Below are positions 9,049 through 16,651 of a stretch of 64,000 nt of DNA, in pieces. Source of the stretch: Telluribacter sp035998675 (GTDB lineage Bacteria > Bacteroidota > Bacteroidia > Cytophagales > Spirosomataceae); the NCBI RefSeq assembly GCF_035998675.1, contig NZ_DASYHI010000007.1, positions 62,001 to 126,000 on the forward strand. The letters run 5' to 3'. The position numbers were made by a program, and so were the translations under genes. Positions within the stretch are counted from its first letter, which is position 1; every line of letters begins with the position of its first letter. The notes under the pieces are model-generated. The model saw nothing but the letters and a program-made list of their open reading frames with translations. It searched no databases and had not been told where the DNA came from.

Positions 9049-9768
9049 ATGAAAGATGCTTATAGCCTCATTCTGCGCGACCAGAAAATTAATGTCGGAC
9101 CTACCGAGCGGGTTATTTCGGTAGTAGGCGGGACATACCTGTTGCTGGATGGTCTTTTTTTAAAGGAAAAACGAAGTGTGACCGAAGCCCTGATTGGTGG
9201 CTTTCTGCTGTTTCGGGGGGCTACCGGCTACTGTCCTTTGCACACCGCTCTGGAAGACCGGCCCGCCCAGGAGCACAGTCAGAATATTAATATACGGGTG
9301 AATATGACGGTTAACCGGGGCCGGATGGATATCTATAACTTCTGGCGAAAACTGGAAAATTTGCCGCTCTTTATGAGCCATATCAAATCGGTGAAGGAGC
9401 TGAATACTACCACCTCCGAGTGGACCGCCAAAGGACCCGGGGGAGTCGGTAGCGTGAGCTGGAAGGCCGAAATAGTGAAGGACGAACCCGGGCGATTGCT
9501 GAGCTGGCGCTCACTGCCTGACTCAACTATTACCAACGCGGGCAAAGTTGAGTTTCTGGACGAAGGGGCCCTGGGTACTACTTTACACGTAGTTATCACG
9601 TACAAAGCGCCCCTGGGCGTACCCGGCAAAGAACTGGCCCGCCTGTTGAATCCTGTATTTGAAGATATTGTAAAAGACGATGTCCTGAATTTTAAAACCT
9701 ATATGGAAACCGGGGAAGTACGGGCGTTTTCCCAGGCCAGGGGCACCGACAAAGGCATGCCTGAGTAA
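9049..9768 (+). CDS. DUF2892-SRPBCC fusion protein
   Basis: 239-residue protein with two parts. Residues about 10-65 resemble the YgaP/DUF2892 membrane hairpin (NVGPTERVISVVGGTYLLLD, then EALIGGFLLFRGATGYCPLH). Residues about 85-225 are an SRPBCC (polyketide cyclase/START-like) domain: VNRGRMDIYNFWRKLENLPL, MSHIKSVKEL, then GPGGVGSVSWKAEIVKDEPG. The fold binds hydrophobic ligands; this membrane-tethered architecture is widespread but without known function. An upstream ATG at 9036 opens only a 9-codon frame and was not used. A hairpin terminator follows. Confidence 0.83.
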   Translation: MKDAYSLILRDQKINVGPTERVISVVGGTYLLLDGLFLKEKRSVTEALIGGFLLFRGATGYCPLHTALEDRPAQEHSQNINIRVNMTVNRGRMDIYNFWRKLENLPLFMSHIKSVKELNTTTSEWTAKGPGGVGSVSWKAEIVKDEPGRLLSWRSLPDSTITNAGKVEFLDEGALGTTLHVVITYKAPLGVPGKELARLLNPVFEDIVKDDVLNFKTYMETGEVRAFSQARGTDKGMPE

Positions 9769-9772
9769 GACC

Positions 9773-9823
9773 AGCAAGTAGTAGAGCCGTTGAGAGGTAC
9801 TGGCTCTGCTACTTCTTGCTTTC
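9773..9823. terminator. Hairpin terminator between convergent genes
   Basis: Arms AGTAGTAGAGCC (about 9777-9788) and GGCTCTGCTACT (about 9802-9813) pair with one wobble, extended by AGCAAG/CTTGCT. It lies just after the SRPBCC stop and just beyond the radical SAM stop on the other strand. Confidence 0.6.
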
Positions 9824-9842
9824 AATTATTCACTACTACTCC

Positions 9843-12041
9843 CTACACTACCAGTAACCCATTCTCCCGTAGTTCCTTCCAGACGTAAGACTGCCGCAAA
9901 GCCTCAAAGCTGCCGAAGCCAGCCCGTTCGTAGTCGGTGATAAGTTGCTGGTACGGCAACGGCTCGTGGGTACCAATGGAAAGTTTGGGGAGGATACCCA
10001 TCAGCCAGTTGGCCAGGTCAGCGCTGGTAGTTAGCCCCCAGTGATTTTTCCGGTTATAAAATTCCAGTTCGGCTACTTCTACCACCTGCCTGCCCTGTTT
10101 TTGCTCAAATACGGTAAGCGATGGCTCCCCGCCCATCCACACCGCCAGCGCGTTGGGGCGGGGTTCAACGGGAGGTTCTTCGGTGATGCTTCGCTCAATA
10201 TAAGCGGGCGGAATGGACGTAGGGGGTACTTTGAAACTAAACCATTTTTTCAGCGAGAGTTCAAAGCCTACGCCGTGCATGTAGTTGAAAAGAGATTTTC
10301 GTAACCCTTCCGAAAACAGATCATGGTCGGCACCCAGCGGGTCGTTGTGGTAGAGGTCGTTGTCGGCAAAGCCCCCAAAGTCAGGGCCGATGCGCGTGAC
10401 ATCGAACCCGGCTGGATGCAGCCCCACGGGGCTGTGGGCCGTCATGGCAAAGCGGTGCCAGAAACCCGACTGTACCACCCCAAGCTGGAAAAGCTGACGT
10501 ACCATTTCCAGGGAGTCGATGGTTTCCTGGGCGGTTTGGGTAGGAAAACCATACATCAGGTATGCGTGTACCATGATACCTGCCTGCGTAAAACTATCGG
10601 CTACACGGGCTACCTGCGCTACCGTTACGCCCTTTTTCATTCGTTCCAGCAGGCGGTCGGAGGCCACTTCCAGTCCGCCCGATACGGCAATACAACCAGA
10701 GGCTTTCAGGAGCTGGCAGAGGTCAGCCGTAAAGTTTTTCTCAAACCGGATGTTGGTCCACCAAACTACCGTCAGTTTCCGGCGGATAATTTCCAGCGCC
10801 AGGTCCCGCAGCAGGGCCGGCGGGGCCGCCTCGTCCACAAAGTGAAAACCATTTTGGCCGGTTTGTTGGATAATTTCTTCTATACGGTCACAGATAAGCG
10901 ATGCTGTAAGCGGCTCATACCGCTTAATATAGTCGAGCGAGATGTCACAAAACGAACACTTTCCCCAGTAGCAGCCGTGCGCCAGCGTCAGCTTGTTCCA
11001 GCGTCCGTCGCTCCACAGCCGGTGCATGGGGTTTACCAGCTCAATCACCGACAGGTACCGGTCCAGGGGCAGGTCGGCGTAGTCGGGGGTACCGGTGTCG
11101 CGCTGGGCTACATCCTTTTCTTTGGCCCCGTTATAGTACAGCACCTGCCCGTTGGTGCGGGCAAAAACCCTTTTGAGTTCATGCCGTTCGCGCTGTCCCG
11201 CCAGGTACTCCAGCAGGTTTATCAGGGGTGCTTCTCCGTCGTCCAGACTAACAAAGTCCAGGTAATCAAAAACCCTCGGCTCCCGCAGGGTACGCAGCTC
11301 GGTATTGGCGTAGCCGCCGCCCATGACCACGGCTATGGCAGGATGGTGCTGTTTGAGGTACTGCCCACATTTGAAAGCGCCGTACAGGTTGCCGGGAAAA
11401 GGTACCGTCAGGCAAACTACCTCCGGTTGCCACTGCTGAATTTTTTCTTCCAGGAGCGAAACCAGGAGGGAAGAAATCAGGGTGTCGGGTGCTTCCAGGG
11501 TTTGTTGAATTTCGTCAAAATGGGTGGCCGTGCGCCCCAGCCGTTCGGCGTAGCGGCTAAACCCAAAATGAGGGTCAACGGCTTCCTGAATCAGGTCGCC
11601 CAGGTCTTCGAGGTACAGCGTGGCCAGGTGGCGCGCTTTATCCTGAATACCCATGGTGCCGAAAGCCCAGTCAAGTTCTTCCAGTTGTTCAAACCGGGCC
11701 GCCTCGGGCAGGTAGCTGCGGTCGCAGATAACATGGGCCAGGGTAGAGTTTTTATTTTGCAAAAAACGAATGACCGGATCAATGGTGCGCAGGTACTCGG
11801 CCCGTAGGGCGTAGATGCGGTAGCTGTTATCGGATAATTCAACGTCGGAAGCTTCCAGGGCGTCAAACAGTTGTTGCAGCCCCTGGACAGAAAACAATTT
11901 CAGGATTACCTCAATGCCCAAATCAGCCTGATGCGACGGGTACCCCTGCGTGTTCAAAAATCCCTTGAGGTAGGCGGTAGCCGGGTAGGGGGTATTGAGT
12001 TGGGTAAAGGGTGGGGTGATAAATAAGATATTCTGTTTCAA
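9843..12041 (-). CDS. B12-binding-type radical SAM protein
   Basis: 732-residue iron-sulfur enzyme of the cobalamin-dependent radical SAM group (COG1032-like). The N-terminus (NILFITPPFTQLNTPYPATA) and the segment PEVVCLTVPFPGNLYGAF...VVMGGGYA (about residues 207-245) form a Rossmann-type B12-binding domain; the classical DxHxxG was not seen. The cluster motif is CYWGKCSFC with cysteines at 357, 362 and 365, a CX4CX2C spacing instead of the usual CX3CX2C. SAM-fold motifs follow (FHFVDEAAPP, VSGGLEVASDRLLERMKKGV, YLMYGFPTQT). The product is unknown; relatives act in methylation or rearrangement of natural products and lipids. No partner gene sits beside it. Confidence 0.85.
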   Translation of the reverse strand: MKQNILFITPPFTQLNTPYPATAYLKGFLNTQGYPSHQADLGIEVILKLFSVQGLQQLFDALEASDVELSDNSYRIYALRAEYLRTIDPVIRFLQNKNSTLAHVICDRSYLPEAARFEQLEELDWAFGTMGIQDKARHLATLYLEDLGDLIQEAVDPHFGFSRYAERLGRTATHFDEIQQTLEAPDTLISSLLVSLLEEKIQQWQPEVVCLTVPFPGNLYGAFKCGQYLKQHHPAIAVVMGGGYANTELRTLREPRVFDYLDFVSLDDGEAPLINLLEYLAGQRERHELKRVFARTNGQVLYYNGAKEKDVAQRDTGTPDYADLPLDRYLSVIELVNPMHRLWSDGRWNKLTLAHGCYWGKCSFCDISLDYIKRYEPLTASLICDRIEEIIQQTGQNGFHFVDEAAPPALLRDLALEIIRRKLTVVWWTNIRFEKNFTADLCQLLKASGCIAVSGGLEVASDRLLERMKKGVTVAQVARVADSFTQAGIMVHAYLMYGFPTQTAQETIDSLEMVRQLFQLGVVQSGFWHRFAMTAHSPVGLHPAGFDVTRIGPDFGGFADNDLYHNDPLGADHDLFSEGLRKSLFNYMHGVGFELSLKKWFSFKVPPTSIPPAYIERSITEEPPVEPRPNALAVWMGGEPSLTVFEQKQGRQVVEVAELEFYNRKNHWGLTTSADLANWLMGILPKLSIGTHEPLPYQQLITDYERAGFGSFEALRQSYVWKELRENGLLVV

Positions 12042-12199
12042 GGTACTAGGCGTTCAGCTGCTATTTTTTTGTAAAGGTAACGCTTGTTGGGGGGAATGAG
12101 GTTCCGGTGGTGAGAATGTAGTTGGGAAAGGGTTGGCTGGCTTGATTTTTTTGCCAGGATTGAGAACGTTTTTATTATTCACACTTCAACTTAAAAACT

Positions 12200-13357
12200 A
12201 TGAAAGCAGCCGTTTTTCACAAGATTGGTGATATAAGAGTCGACACCGTAGAGGACCCTCGCATTGAAATGAAAAGTGATATTATCCTGAAAGTTACCTC
12301 CACGGCTATTTGTGGTTCTGACTTACACATTTATGATGGATTCTTCCCTCAGCTCCGCAATCAGATTCTGGGACACGAATTTATGGGCGTAGTGGAGGAT
12401 ATTGGTCCAAACGTCAAAAATCTGAAAAAAGGCGACCGGGTGGTGGTACCTTTCCCGGTAGCCTGCGGCGGATGCTTCTTTTGTAACAACGACCTGCACA
12501 CCCACTGCGAAAACTCCAATCTTGAATATTACGGACCCGAAGGAAACATGATGAGTGGAAAAGGCGCGGGTTTGTACGGTTATACCGACTTGTACGGTGG
12601 CTACGCCGGCGGGCAGGCCGAATACGCGCGTGTTCAATACTCTGAATTCAACGTACGGAAAGTACCCGAAGGCATGACCGATGAGCAGGTACTATTTCTG
12701 ACGGATATATTCCCAACGGGCTGGGCGGCAATTGACTGGGCCAATTTGAAAGGAGGTGAAACGGTAGCTATTTTTGGTTCGGGACCGGTGGGGCTGATGG
12801 CCCAGAAGGCGGCATGGCTTCAGGGGGCCGGGCGGGTTATTGCCATTGACCCGCTGGACTACCGGCTGGATATGGCCAAAAAGAATAACAACGTAGAAAC
12901 TCTGAATCCGCATAAGGTAGATGTCGTGGAAGCCATCCGGGACATGACTTCCGGCCGGGGGGCTGATGTATGCGTTGACGCCGTTGGTACCGAAGCCGAA
13001 CGAAGTACTATGGATAAAGTAAAGGCTACACTCCTGTTGGAAAAAGGTACCAATAAAGTTATGGAAACGTGCTTTGAAGCGGTGCGTCGCGGAGGTACCG
13101 TTACGGTGGTTGGGGTTTACGGAAGCCCTTACCAGAACTTCCCGGTGCACCGCATTTTTGACAAAGGACTCACCATCAGGATGGGCCAGGCCATGGTGCA
13201 GCGGTACATTGACCACCTGATTGACCTGATTAAAGATGAAAAGGTAGTACTGGACGATATCATCACCCACGAGATTCCGCTGATTGAGGCCTCCCGCGGC
13301 TACGATATGTTCAAGCATAAGCAGGATGACTGCGTCAAGGTAGTTCTGAAACCCTGA
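12200..13357 (+). CDS. Zinc-dependent alcohol dehydrogenase (formaldehyde dehydrogenase-like)
   Basis: 385-residue cytoplasmic MDR-superfamily dehydrogenase. The catalytic zinc ligands are C38 (AICGSDLH) and H59-E60 (LGHEFMG). The structural zinc lobe uses C89, C92, C95 and C103 (ACGGCFFCNNDLHTHC). The nucleotide-binding fold shows VAIFGSGPVGLMA around residue 190, and RVIAIDPLDYR gives the acidic end of the second strand that favours NAD(H). The insert near residues 108-135 (GKGAGLYGYTDLYGGYAGGQ) is typical of the glutathione-independent formaldehyde dehydrogenase subgroup. The substrate is uncertain. Single gene with a terminator directly behind. Confidence 0.9.
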   Translation: MKAAVFHKIGDIRVDTVEDPRIEMKSDIILKVTSTAICGSDLHIYDGFFPQLRNQILGHEFMGVVEDIGPNVKNLKKGDRVVVPFPVACGGCFFCNNDLHTHCENSNLEYYGPEGNMMSGKGAGLYGYTDLYGGYAGGQAEYARVQYSEFNVRKVPEGMTDEQVLFLTDIFPTGWAAIDWANLKGGETVAIFGSGPVGLMAQKAAWLQGAGRVIAIDPLDYRLDMAKKNNNVETLNPHKVDVVEAIRDMTSGRGADVCVDAVGTEAERSTMDKVKATLLLEKGTNKVMETCFEAVRRGGTVTVVGVYGSPYQNFPVHRIFDKGLTIRMGQAMVQRYIDHLIDLIKDEKVVLDDIITHEIPLIEASRGYDMFKHKQDDCVKVVLKP

Positions 13358-13382
13358 CGGGCCCCGACTGCTCACCAACAAG

Positions 13383-13416
13383 AAAGCCCCTACCATACTG
13401 GTTAGGGGCTTTTTTG
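13383..13416. terminator. Bidirectional intrinsic terminator
   Basis: AAAGCCCCTA (13383-13392) pairs with TAGGGGCTTT (13403-13412), followed by further T residues. It lies between the convergent alcohol dehydrogenase and epimerase genes. Confidence 0.85.
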
Positions 13417-13434
13417 TAGAGTAGTACTTACAAT

Positions 13435-14313
13435 TTATTCCTCGGTAATTTCAACGGAATAACCGACTGTAAACAAACCACCCGCCTCTAAACTGATAAG
13501 ACCTTCTTTGTTTTCAAATTGCTGGTCGGTATCCTGGCTATCAGCTACCCCCAGCCAGGGTTCAATACAAACAAAGTCACCGTGGGGCTTGGCCCAGATG
13601 CCCAGGTAGGGGAAATCCTCAAAGCTCAACGTTACTACCTCGCGGGTTATCCGGCTTTTTAAACTTGCTTTCCTGGATTTTAAATCTTTAAAAACCAGCG
13701 CATCCGCGTTAAAAATGTCATGGCTCAGGGGTAGTAGGTCCGCATCCTGAAGTACCATTTCGGTTTCCCCGCTTAGTAGGCCTTTGTCGGTCAGTAACCA
13801 CCTGGCTACCGTTTCCTTTTTGTCAAATTCGATGTAGTAGTCACTGTAACTTTCGCCTTCGTGGCGGGGACAGGCAAAAGCCGGATGCCCGCCCACCGAA
13901 AACAGCATCGTGTCCTTACCCGCATTGGCCACTTCATGCTTTACCAGCAGGCGGTTACCTTCCAGGGTAAATGTTAGGTTGAACCGAAATTTGAAAGGGT
14001 AAGCCAGCAGCGTGTCCTCATCGTATTCCAGGCTAAACTTCAGGAAGTTCCGGGCCTTTTCGGTTAGTTTTATTTTGGAGTTGTTCCGCAGGATACCGTG
14101 CCGCGCCAGGTGGTAGCTATTGCCCTGGTAGAAATAGGTACCTTCTTTCAGCTCGCCGATGATTGGAAAAAGGACGGGCGCGGTATAAGCCCAAATTGCC
14201 GGGTCAGACTTCCAGATGTAGTCAAGACCCGTGGCAACGGACTGGATCCGGCAAAGTTCGGCTCCGATTTCATTCACTGATATTCTTAAGAGATAATTCT
14301 CAATGGTGTGCAT
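13435..14313 (-). CDS. Aldose 1-epimerase family protein
   Basis: 292-residue protein of the galactose mutarotase-like fold. The chosen start is the ATG at 14313 (MHTIENYLLRISVNEIGAEL); the same frame stays open far upstream, but that part overlaps the RRM gene and has only low-complexity composition, so it was not used. Family landmarks are ELCRIQSVATGLDYIWKSDP (residues about 19-38), YHLARHGILRN (HG near residue 78, active-site region), SVGGHPAFACP (catalytic His) and the late PYLGIWAKPHGDFVCIEPW. It likely interconverts sugar anomers or hexose-6-phosphates in the cytoplasm. It follows the RRM gene by 43 bases and may be co-transcribed. Confidence 0.88.
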   Translation of the reverse strand: MHTIENYLLRISVNEIGAELCRIQSVATGLDYIWKSDPAIWAYTAPVLFPIIGELKEGTYFYQGNSYHLARHGILRNNSKIKLTEKARNFLKFSLEYDEDTLLAYPFKFRFNLTFTLEGNRLLVKHEVANAGKDTMLFSVGGHPAFACPRHEGESYSDYYIEFDKKETVARWLLTDKGLLSGETEMVLQDADLLPLSHDIFNADALVFKDLKSRKASLKSRITREVVTLSFEDFPYLGIWAKPHGDFVCIEPWLGVADSQDTDQQFENKEGLISLEAGGLFTVGYSVEITEE

Positions 14314-14356
14314 TGGCAGGTTGGGTTTGGTACTTGCAGAGAGATAAGGTGCTGGT

Positions 14357-14974
14357 CTATTCATCATCATAGTCCCAGCGGTTGCCGCCTTTGTTGCCCT
14401 TGGGCCGGTCACTGCCACCTTTGCCACCGCGGCCCCGGTCAAAGCCGCCATCTTTTTTAAAATTACCACCTTTGCCCGAATCACCTTTCCCATAACCACC
14501 TTTGCTGAACCCCGAGCCACCCCGGCTGGCTCCGCCTCCCTTTCCAGAGTCGTTGCCTTTGTTAAATCCACCACCCTGGTAACCACCGCCTCCGCTGGCC
14601 GGCCGGTCGGTACTGCTACTACGGTCGGGTCGGTCAGAACTGCTACTGCGGTCGGTGGGTCTGGGGGTGGAGTCGCTGCTGCTTCTTGGGGTACTTCTTT
14701 CGGGGCGGCTGTCGCCGGTACGACCGGGTTCTTTTTTAAATTTTGATTCGTTGACCACCAGGGCTCTCCCCTCAATTTCCACTCCGTTTAACTCAGCAAT
14801 GGCGTGGCGGGCCTGATTTTCGTCCGGCATTTTTACGAATCCGAAGCCTTTATTCTGCCGGGTTTCGTGGTCAATTATAATCTTGACGGATAAAACCTCA
14901 CCGTATTTTTCAAAAATTTCCTGTAATTCTCTTTCCTTTATTTTAAAGGGAAGGCTACCTACAAAGATGTCCAT
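14357..14974 (-). CDS. RNA-recognition-motif protein with disordered Ser/Gly-rich tail
   Basis: 205-residue RNA-binding protein. Residues 1-78 are one RRM: RNP2 is IFVGSLPF (residues 3-10) and RNP1 is KGFGFVKM (about 42-49), with the aromatic positions kept. Residues about 80-130 are rich in Ser, Arg, Pro, Asp and Thr with repeated SSSDRPD/SSTDRP units, and residues 131-205 are rich in Gly, Lys and Asp (GGYGKGDSGKGGN). Similar single-RRM glycine-rich proteins occur in Bacteroidota and cyanobacteria and are often linked to cold response or mRNA binding; that role is not shown here. It is divergent from the GH30 gene and upstream of the epimerase gene. Confidence 0.9.
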   Translation of the reverse strand: MDIFVGSLPFKIKERELQEIFEKYGEVLSVKIIIDHETRQNKGFGFVKMPDENQARHAIAELNGVEIEGRALVVNESKFKKEPGRTGDSRPERSTPRSSSDSTPRPTDRSSSSDRPDRSSSTDRPASGGGGYQGGGFNKGNDSGKGGGASRGGSGFSKGGYGKGDSGKGGNFKKDGGFDRGRGGKGGSDRPKGNKGGNRWDYDDE

Positions 14975-15102
14975 TGGTAGTTTGCGTTAGCTTTTTGTGT
15001 TTTTTTTGTAAATGTAGCTTTTTTTGTTTGAGTAAAAGCCTACCCGGATTTACATTAAATTGCAGATACCAAATCCTGATTTTTTACGAACAAGCTCCTT
15101 GT

Positions 15103-16551
15103 ATGCGCATAATTAATTTTTTTATGTTTTTGCTCACCCTGGGTTTACTTTCCTGTAGTAAAAAGTATACCACCGGCCTGGATAGTACCGAGCGGGGTAC
15201 TGCCAGCGAGCGAATCAAGGGGCAGGTAGACCTGTGGCTTACAAACCCGGGGGCGCAGGTTTTGTTTCAGGAGCAAAAGCCGCTGTTAATGAGCGACTCA
15301 GCCCACGAAAGTTCTCCGGCCATCCGGGTGGATGAAAACCAGGAATTTCAGCCGATGGACGGTTTTGGGTATACGCTGACCGGCGGAAGTGCCATAGTAC
15401 TTAATCAGATGAAAGCCTCGGCCCGGGAAGTACTGCTGCAGGAGCTTTTTGGGACCGGTGGCCGGAACATCGGGGTTAGCTATCTGCGCCTCAGCATTGG
15501 CGCCTCCGACCTCAGCGACCGCGTTTTCAGCTATAACGACCTGCCAGCCGGACAAACCGATACCAAGATGAAAAATTTCAGTCTTAAACCAGACCGGAAA
15601 GATCTGATTCCGCTGATTAAACAGATTCTGGAAATAAATCCGGATATGAAATTTATGGGTTCACCCTGGTCACCGCCGGTCTGGATGAAAACCAATAACA
15701 GTTCCAAGGGGGGAAGCCTGAAACCTGAGTTTTATGACGCCTACGCCAGGTACTTTGTTCGGTATATTCAGGAAATGGAGAAAGAAGGAATCCGGCTGGA
15801 TGCCATTACGATTCAGAACGAACCCCTGCACCCCGGCAATAATCCCAGTTTGCTGATGCAACCCGAAGAGCAGGCTGCATTTATTAAAAACAGCCTCGGA
15901 CCTGCCTTTCAAAAAGCGGGAATAAAGACCAAAATTATCCTGTACGACCACAACGCCGACCGTCCCGACTATCCCATCAGTATTCTGAATGACCCTGAGG
16001 TAAAGCGGTATGTACATGGTTCGGCATTTCACTTGTACGGAGGAACTATTGACGCCTTGTCGGTAGTACATGCTGCTCATCCGGACAAGGCTATTTACTT
16101 TACCGAGCAGTGGGTAGGTGCACCGGGCAATATGGCGGGTGATGTAGCCTGGCACGTGAAAAACCTCATCATAGGAGCTACCCGTAACTGGGCGCGCACG
16201 GTACTTGAGTGGAACCTGGCGGCCGACCCGAACCAGCGCCCACATACCCCGGGGGGCTGTACGCAATGTCTGGGGGCGGTTACCATTGCTCCGGGCGATG
16301 TGGTAATCCGGAATCCGGCCTACTATATTATCGCACATGCTTCCAAATTTGTCCGGCCGGGTTCGGTCCGGATTTCCTCCGGGATACCTGCCCACCTGCC
16401 TAATGTGGCTTTTAAAACTCCTTCTGGCAGTAAAGTACTTATAGTTTTCAATGATAGCACCCTAACCCAACCCTTCACCATCCGGTCGGGACGAAGAGAG
16501 GTGTCTCACCAACTGCCCGCTGGTGCGGTAGGAACTTATGTGTGGGAGTAG
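15103..16551 (+). CDS. GH30-family glycosidase (glucosylceramidase-like), lipoprotein
   Basis: 482-residue enzyme counted from the ATG at 15103. The frame is open further upstream, but only this start gives a clean lipoprotein signal (LLTLGLLSCSKK, lipid Cys at 18). GH30 features are FQPMDGFGYTLTGGSA (about 82-96), MGSPWSPPVWMKTN (185-198), AITIQNEP with acid/base Glu240, and IYFTEQW with nucleophile Glu335. A short C-terminal beta-domain closes the protein. GH30 enzymes cleave beta-glucosyl, beta-1,6-glucan or xylan bonds; the overall pattern is nearest the glucosylceramidase/beta-1,6-glucanase branch. It is probably anchored at the outer membrane. Confidence 0.9.
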   Translation: MRIINFFMFLLTLGLLSCSKKYTTGLDSTERGTASERIKGQVDLWLTNPGAQVLFQEQKPLLMSDSAHESSPAIRVDENQEFQPMDGFGYTLTGGSAIVLNQMKASAREVLLQELFGTGGRNIGVSYLRLSIGASDLSDRVFSYNDLPAGQTDTKMKNFSLKPDRKDLIPLIKQILEINPDMKFMGSPWSPPVWMKTNNSSKGGSLKPEFYDAYARYFVRYIQEMEKEGIRLDAITIQNEPLHPGNNPSLLMQPEEQAAFIKNSLGPAFQKAGIKTKIILYDHNADRPDYPISILNDPEVKRYVHGSAFHLYGGTIDALSVVHAAHPDKAIYFTEQWVGAPGNMAGDVAWHVKNLIIGATRNWARTVLEWNLAADPNQRPHTPGGCTQCLGAVTIAPGDVVIRNPAYYIIAHASKFVRPGSVRISSGIPAHLPNVAFKTPSGSKVLIVFNDSTLTQPFTIRSGRREVSHQLPAGAVGTYVWE

Positions 16552-16590
16552 GTAATGGTTTTGGGTGGAGAAAACTGCCCGGTTCAACCG

Positions 16591-16598
16591 TAAATTTG
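16591..16598 (+). promoter_or_regulatory. Promoter -7-type element before the BNR-repeat gene
   Basis: TAAATTTG is an exact match to TAnnTTTG, 53 bases before the ATG at 16652. No TTG was found at the ideal spacing, so support is partial. Confidence 0.35.
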
Positions 16599-16651
16599 AT
16601 TAATTTGCCATTTCATTTTTCGCCCCATTTCTAATTCACCAAACTAATTGC

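Noticed and set aside
10323..11807. 494-codon open plus-strand frame
   Set aside because: It lies wholly antisense to the radical SAM gene, has no recognisable domain, and arises from codon bias on the other strand.
12692..13396. 234-codon minus-strand frame
   Set aside because: Antisense to the zinc alcohol dehydrogenase, with no domain of its own.
14314..14775. N-terminal extension of the aldose 1-epimerase frame to 14775
   Set aside because: The extra 154 residues overlap the RRM gene in another frame and consist of Ala/Thr/Val/Pro-biased sequence mirroring its repeats; the epimerase fold starts at the ATG at 14313.
14974..15102. Upstream extension of the GH30 frame to 14974
   Set aside because: The extension overlaps the promoter region of the divergent RRM gene and would hide the lipoprotein signal that starts at 15103.
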